Shown here: in pieces, positions 44,691-56,600 of the stretch
Layout of the letters: every line of letters begins with the position of its first letter
Numbering within the stretch: position 1 is the first letter of the stretch
From: Dasyornis broadbenti
Lineage: Eukaryota > Chordata > Aves > Passeriformes > Dasyornithidae
Direction of reading: 5' to 3'
NCBI GenBank assembly: GCA_013397935.1
Contig: VZRN01005007.1
Location: 358,008-422,007 of the forward strand
DNA length: 64,000 bases
Translations under genes and position numbers: made by a program
Notes under the pieces: generated by a model
What the model was told of the DNA's origin: nothing
Seen by the model: only the letters and a program-made list of their open reading frames with translations
Database searches by the model: none

Positions 44691-47600
44691 CTGGATAAAA
44701 GGAAGTAGAAGAACAGAGAAAAAATGAATGCAAGGAGCAAGCTCCAACTCAGCTCCACAAGCTGGTCGAGGCTGGGTAATGGGCAGGGAGGGATTTGTTT
44801 CGCAGTAGAACAAATGATTTCACTCTCAGTACCAGCAGCAGCAGTTCTCAGACTTAACACACAAACCTGCTCTCCCTTACTCAGAAGTTGGTGGCTTTTC
44901 AGAGCAGGAAGCTGTAGCTTTTTTTGGCAAATGTTACCACAAATGGCACCTGGTGCCACTCAGAGCTGAGGGCTTTGGTACCCACGCTGTGTCCCCATCA
45001 CCCCCTGCCTCCCTGTCTGCACACGCCCTGTGCTGGACTAGACGCTCTCTCAGCAGCTGCTGGGACCTAACCAGCCCTCCTCACCTCATCTCCTCACAAA
45101 GCCTGAGTATAACGGGCACTACATCAGGTAGATCCACACACATGGTAACTGGGATCCATAGGGATGTTTCTCACTTGGCAGACTTCACTCATCAAGTCTG
45201 TATCTGGACTCACATTTTACATTTTGTGCTCTTTGTTTAGTTTCAGCATTTTAGCTGAGCTGCATGTGCTGTCTGTGAGTACGAGACAAGGCAGGCCCGG
45301 GCTGGGGTTGGGGCAGTCTGTGCTGGCTCTGCCTCAGAGGGAGCACCCTGTGCTGCAGGGCTGCTGCTATCCACGTGCCACCTTCCCTGTGCCAGCCTTA
45401 CCTGCCTGTTCTTCGGGACGCTGTCTCAAAGAACTTGGTCCTAGAGGCCACCCTGCAAAGAAAACAGGAGAAGTCTCTCTTCTGATTCGACCTGGCAATT
45501 TGTTAATGAGATCTGCTTTGTGCCAGGGGAACGAGCTGCAGCATTGGCAGAACTACAGAGATCATCTTCAGTTGACAGTTCTTGTGCCAAGGCACAGCCG
45601 GGCTCCTTCTGCGCCCGCTCCGCCCTCACACCACCAGCCAGCGCTTCGGCTGGGCTGCTTATAGAACCATGGAATCATGCAGTCATTTAGGCTGGGAAAG
45701 ACTTCTGAGATCATGGAGTCCAACGTTTGACCAAACACCACCACACCAACTAAACCATAGCACCGAGTGCCACATCCAGTCATCATTTCCATGCCCTTGC
45801 CTATAACCCCATGAGCATCCATCCTCTTAATGGTCTTTCCTTCAGTGTTTATGTGCTCCCACCCGTGCTCAAGAAAGAGAAGTTCTCCCAGGCAGTTCTG
45901 GCACAGAGCTCACCCTCATGGCACCTTTTGTTTTCTATTGTTTAATTCCCACTAAAGCCAGCAGGGTTTCTGACTCTCTAAAATCTGAAAGAAATATGAG
46001 GATGAAGCTGAACTCCATCAAGTTTCCTTAAGCAGATCCAAGCTGGATCTTGTCCTGCCGCAGAAAGTGTCTCATTTGAGAGGTTTGCTGGGGGTGGGCA
46101 CGGAGGGGCTCAGCTCCACTGACCTAGGAACAGCAGGGAAGGGGATGGGACAAGGCTCAGCCCCAAAGCTGTGCTTGAGCAGCTCCAAAGCTTTGTGTTT
46201 GCCTTCACTGTGGCCCCACTCCCCTCTCTGGCTGTGCTGTCTGCTCAGCTTTCCAAGTGACACTCAAACCTGCACTCGCACTGATGCCGAGGGGACATCC
46301 ATGGGCTCCAGCCACAGAGCCCCCAGGTGCCCTCACCAGCACTATGCATTCACCAGGGGCTGCTGGCTTACACAGATGAGGGCATCTCCTCTGATGTCCC
46401 TGCAATCAGATCTGGCCTCTGCTCCAGCTTTGGAGGGATGGGAGTCCGGCATGGTGGATCTGGAGGTCTCACAGGCGGACGCGTTATCACAGGCTTATCG
46501 CCATGGGAACGTGGCTTAGGGACACCGTCACAGTCACCTGCAGGGATGGAGATGACAAACACTGAGCCCGAAGCTTTGGCAGAGGCCAGATACTTATGAA
46601 GGGACACTGAACAGGTCCGTGGGTTTAGTTCTGTCCATCTGCCTCAACACCCTCTCACTGACTGTGGCCAATAGCCAGAATGGAGGGACAGAGTCCAGGG
46701 AAAGGAAGCTCTCACACTGCCTGCCCCAGCTTCCTGGGAACAGGGACTGGAGCTGGACCTGCAAGGACAAATTCAGTGTAGTTGCTGACTGTGAAACTGA
46801 TACTTCCTGGGAATGACAAGTGTTCTTAACCAAACCCTGTGCAGTGCTGCTCTGCAAAAGGGAAAGGAACAGCACAAAATGGCAATTCCAGCGGCCAAGC
46901 TTTTATCCCAGTGACACTACCTGTCCTCTCCTTGGCTGCTTTTCTTGCCCAAGATCCATCCAACCTTGCTATTCACTTAACCCTTCAAAGTCTTTAAGGG
47001 TCAAGTCAACAAGGAATGTGTGTCAGACTTCACCTGTGCCCTTGCCTTAGGCTGTTCTGGTCTCCCAGCCCCTCTTGCTGAGCTACATCAAGAGCAATCA
47101 AGGGGAGAAGCCTACCACCCACCGAAGGGAGGGCTGACTCGGGCACCTTTGGCTTCCCCTGGGAGCAGGGCACTCCTGCCTGGCTCTGGCCGGACCCCTG
47201 GTGCACACTCACCCTCTCTGCCACAGATTCCTGGCCGGGGTGCTGGTCTCCTGACCTGCAGCGTGGCAGTCCTCAGGGCAGGGCTGGTCACTACCCCATT
47301 GGCTGCCCTGCCAGCTGGCTTCACCCCTCCATCCTGCAGCCTGTTCCCCAGCTTCCCCAGCTCAGGCTCAGCACGCGGCTGGGGCCGGCCCTCGGTGGGG
47401 GGACGCCCTGGCTCGTCCCCCCCTGGCCGGGGCGCGGGCAGGCGGCTGCGGTGCAGGGGCTTGGGGGCTTCCACACCGCCACCATTGGGGGTCTGGCTGA
47501 GCCGCTCTGCTGTGGAAACAAGGGGGCAAAGAGCCATGGAGTTAGTTGTGCACCACACTTCACGTCCCTCCAAAAACCGTTCATCCCACCCCTCTGGCTG

Positions 47601-50600
47601 TGCTACAGAGACAGGAGTGGGAGCTCTGCTATGAACCCGACTGCTTCCTGCAGTCTTGTGGTGGTCAAAGGCGAATGCTTCTGCTCCCAGGTCAGGGAAG
47701 CATTGAAATGCAAGGCCAGCCCCAACTGCATTAGCAGTTTAGGGGTCTTAAAGAGCAATGTGAATCAATCACATTTTGCTAGTGTCACAAAGTGCACTTA
47801 GAGTACATTTTATACCTAATCACCATCAGAGCTCTGACAACTAATGGAGAAAGAGACTTTCCATCTCTTTGTTGCCTATGGAATCAGGGCACGGCCTACA
47901 GAGACAATTAGAGCAAATCAGGTGCAGAAACATGATTTTAAGCTGATGTGCCCTTTGACATTATGATAACGGCTTCAGCTGGATGTAACAGCAGAGTTGA
48001 ACTTGGTCTAGAAAATACCATCAATGGGTCCTGAAAAAGTTCTTTGGAGTTCTTGCTCTGGATGTGGACCTGCCAGTGGCTGAGCTAGCTTGAGACCCCC
48101 CTTGGGCCTCCTGCAGCACAGACTCCCCTGGCTACCATCTCACCAACTCCCCATGCAGTTCCTCTTGCACCTTTGCCTTTGATGACACAAAACCTCTCCT
48201 CTGGGCCTCTCCCGTGCATTAGCCTTAGTTTAGCTAATGGAGGATGCAGCCGGCAGCAGAAAACCCCAAATCCCACAGAGTCTGACTTGTGACATGATGA
48301 AACCAATGTATGAGTGTTTTTAGCTTTCCTTTCTCTCTGAACAACCCTCACTGCCTGCCATGTCCAGGACCCAGGAAGTGCAGCCCTGCTGCTGTTACCT
48401 CCACTGCTCCTGGAAAGGAGTTACAGGAAGCAGGAGGGGTGAGAGGCAGGTAAGGCTTCAGGGAACAGCTGGACTGACCTCCGCTCTCCTCTAGAGAGGT
48501 ATCGAAGAAGACAGGTCTTTCCCTCAGAGGACGCTTGGAGATGGTGATGGGTTTGTGCCGCCGGGCAGCCACTCTGGGTGGGGGCACTGGGGGGGCCGTG
48601 GTGTCCTCTGGGGGGCCAGCGTAGATCTGTAAAGGGAGACACGTTCAGGTGACATGACACAAAAGGGCCACTGCCTCACCTCCTGCTGCAGGTGCCCCTG
48701 CCCAGCACAGAGGGGGATGGTGGCCGCCACTGACACTGTCCCCACCTCGGCACTGCCCCCACCACCAACACTGCCCCCACCACCGACAATGTCCTCGCAG
48801 CTCAGCAGGAAGACCACAAGCACAGACAATTTGTAGAAGCAAATTCCCCTGGAGCAGATGAGGGAGGCTTTGAAGCTTTGGAGCTGACAGCTCCTGAGCA
48901 ACATCAAGATTCTCACCATTGAAGACATACAATCCCTGAAACACCCAAACCAACCCTGCATTGCTTCAGATCTAACATTAAAACCCTTCAGCTCTTGGCT
49001 TACAATGATGTGTTTGGCACCTGGGATGAAATACTGGCATAAAAACAATGCTGCTGAGGAGTTTTATCTCCTTTTCTCACTGGTCATGTGGCACTTGTTT
49101 GGTTGGAATTAATTGAGAGTTTCTTATTTAGTCAAGGCTCTTTTTAAGTGCTGAAAAAGAATTACATTTGAAGAGCTGAAACACCGTATCAAGGCCCAAA
49201 GCAGCTGCTCCTGTGTTCTTCCCACGGATGTTAATTGAAGTTTTATGAGGCTTTAAAGTGTGAGTTACTATAGAGGGGTGGCCTGAGCTGCTGAGCCCAG
49301 AGGCTGCACTAGCTGTCCCGGGAGATGTGGAGTTGGTCCCTTCCTGGCTCCAGCCCAGAGGAGGAGAGCTGTGCCAGCCCCACCGGCATGCCAGGTCACC
49401 ACACCCTTGGGCCACGCTTTGATATGGAAAAACAACTTTATTGCATCACCCAGAAAAATCTTAACATGAAGAAATGTAACATTCTGCTTTGATTAAGTGT
49501 CTCATTTTGGTAATTCAAACCAAAAGTGTATTCCTTCTTCTCTGGGCCAAAGAGCAGGGCTAGGAGACCAAGATGGGGGATGGGACAGGAAAACATGTCC
49601 CTTGTTTAACCTCCTTGGCCCCAAGCGTGAGCCTGGCAGTGGTGGACGGCTCCCCACACCCCACAGTCGGGATCCTCTGGCCCAGCCTGGGCTGGCTTGG
49701 GAAAAATCCATGTGCTAGGACCAAGCTTTGCTTCTGACAGCCTGGCCTACTCTGCAAGAGAGGAGGAACAACAGAATGGTTCAGGCTGGAAGGGCCCATA
49801 GTGGGTCATCTCCATCCTCCCTGCTCAAGCAGGGTCCCCCTAAAGCAAATGGCACAGGACTGTGTTTCAGACAGTTTGAGAATATGTCCAGTGAGGGAAG
49901 ATTCTGGAATATCTCCAGTGAGGAAGATTCCACGCCCACTCTGGGAAAAACCCCCACACTCAGGGTTTGGTGACACAGGGCGGGTGCTGGCTCACTGCCC
50001 TCTGGGCTCTGCCCTGGGCAGAGGCAGGACATATTCTCTGCTCCAAAACACAAGGTCTGGAGTGCTCACTCTGCCTGGATTCAGAGGGACTTGCTGTGAC
50101 ACAGCAGCCCATGAATTAAAAGCAGCTCGTGTAATACACTCGTAAAATACACTTGTGTATTATTAAGACAGCAAAGGATTGCCTGCAGGAGGGTAATTTT
50201 TTGGAAATATCAACCTCATTCCTGTATCCTGACCAGAATCCAATCCTTTTTAAGGAAACATTAAGATCCCCATGGACACTTATACAGGTACCAAAGAATA
50301 TTGTTTTCAATATCTGAAACCCAAGCTAACTCCACCACAAACTTCTCTGTTTAAGACGTAGATGCAGGCTCTGATTTACTTATAATTGAAAATCCAAGTC
50401 AAATAACCTAAAGGTACAAAGATATTGACAGACCCTCACCTTAGGGAGGTTTGTACAGAGAAGAAGGTGTTTTCAGAACAATCAACTGATTTAATTTAAC
50501 TACAGCACTGAAACATGAGCTGTGGAAACAGCAATTACCCACAAAGGCTTCATGAATAGTTACTTTGTCCTCAGAGCCTTCAGATTGCACCACATAACCC

Positions 50601-53600
50601 ACAGGCCCTCTTCCTCCAGACTCATATGAGCTGTTTGCTCATGTGTGAGCTGAAGACACTCTCAGCTCCAATGCTGAATTTATAAACTCAGTCTAATAAA
50701 TGTGACTAACTTAACCTTATTGTTGGAGAAATTAAAAGCAAGCAAAAGGACATCTGGCTTAATTAAAGGTATGATCCCAGCTCTCAGAGGTGGCAGGGTA
50801 TGTTGATTCAGACTGTGCCACAGGCTGTATGGAGGGGAGCACAGAGCCTCACCTCTGGAGCGAGTGTGTGAGATCCCAGAGACAAACCAGTCCACGTTTT
50901 TCTGCAGGAACTTCTTACAAGTGTTCACAGAGTGTTCCTACAAAGGAATTGGCTGGTGCTTCCGTGAGCTTCTGGTGTGGGTATTCAGAAGTCTCCCTAA
51001 GCTCTTTCATCCCATTTTAGTCCTTGGCATCACAACCAACTCCCACCCTCTCATTTGGTCCCACACCCCCATATGGTCCCCACGTGGTTGCTCTGGCTTC
51101 ACATCCCTGTTGCAAGAACCTTGCTGTTCCAGCTTTGGCTGCCGCTCGCTTTTCCAAAGGGAGTTTTGCCCCTGCACGTGTGCTTCCCTGTACACTGGGA
51201 GCTGCCCCAGCCCCCTCACAGCAAACAGCATCCCTGAATGAACGGCTCCACCCCCTTCCTGCCTCTAAGACATGAGAGAGGTTTGGACACTGTGTACTCT
51301 GCTGTGAAAAGCTGGAGGACCAAAGTCACTCCTTGGAACCCGGGGCTGTTACCAGGGCAGTAATCTGCTCCCTGCTGGGGATCCGCTGGCTGCTCTGGAT
51401 GTAAACGCTGCTCAAGCTTCAATATTAACACCGAGCTCTTGTCATCTCCCAGCCACCTGACACCCCTGAGCCGGTGTCAGGTATCACTGAGAGCAAGCGG
51501 GAGCACAGACACAGTGGAATATTCGGTTCTCCAAGGGCAGAACTCCACATAACAAAGCTGTTATCTGCACGTGCATCTTCAGCACCACCCCAGCAACTGG
51601 ACCCTGGCTGGGCACATGGGCGATGCTCAGGCTGAAATACCCAGCGCAGATCCATGGAAGGCAGATGAGACTGAAGGCTCTCCAGGGTTCTCTGTCCTGT
51701 CAGAGCATAGCCCAGCGCCATAGGCACCGGCCTCAGCTCCTCTGACTGCTCCACCGCAGGCAGCACCTCCCCCAGCCTCCCCTCGCTCCTGGGACAACCT
51801 CCCTCAGACTCCTCAAACCATCTCCACCCTGTCCCTGTACCTGCATCTGAACGCATCCACAGCTGAATTACTTTCATGAGCTGTTCAACACTTATCTGCT
51901 CTGGGTCTTTTCCCCCTGATTTAACAGTTGTGCAGTGTCTCATCTTGGACTGTGCCCATTAAAATGAATTCTGCTCTGGCCTAGCTCCTGTCTAGCAAAG
52001 GGAAGAGTGAAGCCATGTAATGCCCATACAAAAGGGTTTTTTTTTCGATAAAGCTTCTCCTTATTTAAAAAGAAAGAGCAAAAATGCCCAGACTCGCTGT
52101 TTCCTCTGGGACCAGGTAACAGCAACACTGAGGAACACACTTGCTAACCCTTTCCTTAGTCCTGAAGCCTTTCAGAGCAGTTTGTTATATAAAGCCAGCC
52201 CAAGGAGACACCAGAAGGAGCTGGAGCACTGCCGCGTTGCCACAGCAACAGTCTGAAGGAGCAGGCTGGAGCAGCTGGAGCTGCTCCGGGGCTGCCCCGT
52301 ACCTTCCCAAAGTGCTCTATCAGGATCTCGACCACGATGTTTTGGAACTTGATGTTCATCATTGCTGCCACAGTGTCCTCCTGTGCTCGCATGAGGGTGG
52401 GCCCGAAGATCACCCCCATGTTGGACGGTGACATCAGGTTCTCCCGGCTGTGCTCACAGACGCTGCAGAGAGCAGGGGAAGGAGGGATAGAGTTTGGTTT
52501 GGCTTGGTTTGTTTTTTTCCAAATAGATCTTACTCCAAGAGAAAAAAAACCAACGAAACAAAAACTGGGCTACACTAAGAATCAGTCATTCGATTTTCTG
52601 CATTGTATTTCAGGAGAATTTGTTTCCCAGCAGTGACAAACATGGCTCTAGCTCTGACACACACGTTTGGCTTGGACAAATGCTGGGGAGAGCAATGTGC
52701 TGACAGCATCTTTATTTGATCTCTTCCCACTGCCAGCTCCTCTTTAATTTTGCAATCAAAAGTTATCTGCACAACATACACACAGAAGGAATCATTTAAA
52801 TCCTATATCCTTTTTATCCAGAACTGACTTCTGGCTTTAATTTTCCCTCTCTCTGAAGGAAGAGGACTGAATGTAGGGAGTACACTTTGGTGGTTTCCAG
52901 TAAATCTCTGAGGGGCGACAATTTACAGCCCCCACTCTCAGAGAGTATTTTCATTTTAAAATAATTTCCTGCTCTGTGCTTGTCTGAAAGGGGATAGAAG
53001 GAGCAGTCAGAAAGAGAAGCATCGCTTCATGCAGAGGACAGCAAGGATAGTCACCCCATTTGTGCAATCCACATGGAAATTCCCAAGGGGACTATAGCGG
53101 ATACAATTTTGCAAACCCAACCCCCCAGAAGGCCTTGTTCTGCTGATTCTATTGTTCCCCTTTCTTTGGTTTTAGAGGAAAACATCTGCTTACTTGACGA
53201 GGTGCTGGATGAGGAGTTCTAACATCTCCCTGTTCTTGTCAGGTAGTTTATAGACCAGTGCATGAATGGCTCCCAGCCTGTAATCCAGATTCTCAGACTC
53301 TGGAAAGCAGGAACACAAATAAGAATTTGTATTGAACACTTTGAAACTAAATACACCAGGGAAAGATAAAGCCAAAGGAAACCTGTGGGAGCTGTTCCCT
53401 GTGCAGCATGGGAGCAATGGGGAGCAGAGGGAAGTGAGATTTGACAGCCACAGCGTGAACACGGTGAGAAACAACATGAAGTGGAAAGAGAAAGAAATGG
53501 AGCTTGAAAGGGAGCGCAGGGACACACTCCAGAAGAGGCTGGGCATGGGCAGGTCCTCCCCTTCATACCCTTGTTCCACACACCTGGGAGCAAACAGCCT

Positions 53601-56600
53601 CCCTCTGGGAGTGCTATCAGCCCAGAGAGCTCTGACACTGAACAACACCGAAAATATCCTGCAGGGAAAGAAATTGGGTCCCTGACCAAAGAGGTCACCC
53701 TTAAAAGCATAAATAATCGAGAAACAATAAAATACTCAGAGTGAGATGAATGGTGTGGGATCTGGGTGGCTGGCAAGCTCAATGGTGCAAGTTTCTGAGG
53801 AAGGGCAGGGAAGGGATAAGGGTCCTGCCCATACCCAGCCATCATGGGCTTAAGCAGCTCTGAAACTAATAAATCCTGGGCTTGACCACTTTCAGCAAGT
53901 GGTGGAACATTTCCCTTTCCAAGAAAGAATGGATGTTACTCATTCTCCAGAGGGACACATGAAGGAGAAGTGGGCACTCTCCTAGCCTCCTGGTGACTTC
54001 TGGAGGCACAGTGGGATGAGGGATGCTCTAATGCCACCCATTTCCAAATGCCAGTGCTCCCATGATGAGGGCAATGACCAGCTCCCTGCATCCCCATCTC
54101 CCTCACAGGACACTGGCTCACAACTGTCATGGCTTATCTGCAATGGCCACAATGAGGGGACAGCCAAGGACAGGCTGGCTCAGCACAGGTGAAGCCCTGG
54201 CACTACACTTGTGCTTCTTGGCTGACCTCTATTATTCCTTACTGTGACTCAATCCCAACAGCTGCAGCAAAGAAATGTCTTCCATGTACTGGAAGACATT
54301 CTGTTTTCAACATCCCAGGACAAATTTCACAACCTGAAGGGAACACCTACTTACTGGTGTGGCAACAGCACATGCCACACCAGTAAGTATTTATTTTATT
54401 TATTTGATATTTACTGATATATTTATTTTAAAACCCTCACGAGTTTTAAAATAAATATATCAGTAATAGGGGGAAACAACTCTTGTGGGAAACTTGTGAT
54501 GCTCTCAAGTGATATCCCCTGGCTCTCCAGACCCTCCAAGAGCAGGAGACCCTGTTTGAGGGAAGTGACCATCACCACATCCCCTGCGAAGATAAGCACT
54601 CGAAGGAGAGGGTCACTGCTCTTCCTACAGGTGAGGCACCTGGACACCACAGGGCTGGGCTGGCAGAGCTCTGCCAAGTGATTTTGATGGACCCTGGCCG
54701 GGGAGGGCAGGACCAGAGACCATCAGTGGGGCAGCTGTGGGACTTACTGGCAGCCAGGACCAGCTCTTTGTGGAGCTTGTACGTCATGACAGGTTCAGAC
54801 AGGTTCCTGCAACAACCAGAAAGAAAACTGAGCTCTGCAGGGCAGCGTGACCCACTCGTAATCCATCTTGGACTGATGGGCAAACTGGCTCGCCCCTCAG
54901 TGCCACCAGGTCCCAGTGGCAACTCCCCCCACAGGCAATATCACTGAAAAAGCTCTCCCCGTGGGATTGGGGGGTTTTGCAACACCCATATTTATCATTC
55001 CTCTTCCCAAAGCCTTTGTCACTCTGCCCTTTTCAACACCCAGATGTGAGTATCTGGCAGCTCATTCCACCGTTCATCTGGATCAGCCCCAGTCGGAGGC
55101 AGGTGAGACCTGAGATAGAACTTCAGTGAGCTGGTAATGGTCTTGATGTCCCAATCCCCACTCTGGAGATCCACGTCCCCAGGGCATTTCGGATCTGGAG
55201 GAAGAATGAAAAAGTTTTAGAATAAAGTTCGTTTAGAGGTTACTAATAAATATTCTGCTGGGTGTGGGGTTTTCCCCTCGAGACACACAAAGTCACAGCA
55301 GTGCACAAAGACAGCTCCTGATTCCTTCGGCTGGGAAAAGCAGAACAACAGCACCAGTGTCAGGATTTTGGAGAGGCTGGGAAGCAGTGCTAATGACGGA
55401 CAAAGAGGGAAGCACAAGGTAAAATTTAGGCAGTGCTGAAAAGTCACTGAGAGCATATTCTCTATAGTTTGTTTTTTCCCAAGGCTGGCAGAAACAACAC
55501 ATTTCAACAGGTCCAAGACAAGCTTTCTGACATCCAAAGTAATCTGAATGTCAGCTCCAATCTCTCATTTGCAGCTACTCCGCTGAAGGCTGTTATGGAA
55601 GCATTCCCTCTTGCTGCATGGAGAGGAGGGCCCAGCAGCTCCTGCCTACCCTCACGAAAAAACCACATCGTATCTGTTGGCGCCATGAAATGAAGGATGT
55701 GGTTGTAGGATGGAGGGAAACTGGACTACAGAAATAAACAGCAGGATTTATTTTTAAAAATAAATAGGACTAGAGATAACAAAAAAATTTAAATCTATCT
55801 CCTTAGAGCGGTTAAGGATGAAGTCCTGCTGCAGCAGTAATTTCTGTGGTGTTGGACTTTCCATTGTGCATTCATATGCAGGGGGGTGGCAAGTGGTTAC
55901 CCAGATCCATGCAGATAAACAAAACAAAAAGCCACTCACTGGTGGGACTCAGAGGAGAAAACCACAGAGCTACTCACAGGGAGGGTGAGAATCAGGCAGC
56001 AATAGAACCTGAGGCTCAGCAATGAATCACAGGCCAGCAGAGCTGGGCAGATGCCTGAAGTCATGGCTCTGTGAGAATCGGGCACAGCCAGACACCAGTG
56101 CAAACCAAGATTTTATAAACAACATCCAGAGTAGAAGCAATAGGAAACAACAGCCAAAGCCTTTGAATGTTGCATTAATATCAGATGTCTGAGCTGGCGT
56201 GAGCCCGAGGCATGCATGCAGCATGGTCAATGCAATCCCTGCCCTGTGCTCCAGTCCGGGGCAGGGCTGGGGAGAACAGCTTGACCTTGGGCACATGGGA
56301 GCTCCCCTGAGAAGCTCGCAGGTGACCATGAGGTGAGGGTACGATGGCCTCAGCCAGGGCCCAGCCCAGGAGCGCCTGTCCCCGCACAGAGCAATGCTGC
56401 TGTGCCCCAAAACCTGCTTGAGACTATAAAGACTGTCCCAAGTTGCCAAACTTGTGTGACAGACAGATCCAGCCACAGGAAGGCTCACAGCAGGAACACA
56501 TCCATTGACTTCTTTATATGTACACTGACTCCTTAACGTACACACTGCACACAGCGAGGTGTCCTCATCCTTGCAGGGATAAACCTTACACTAGGGTGGA

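Larger units (their letters stand above)
53300..54747 (-). other. OPHN1: OPHN1 intron with hairpin cluster
   Basis: 1.45 kb, donor GTAAGT, acceptor CTTTCCAG. Three perfect inverted repeats at 54274-54466 are annotated separately. The rest is unremarkable. Confidence 0.9.
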
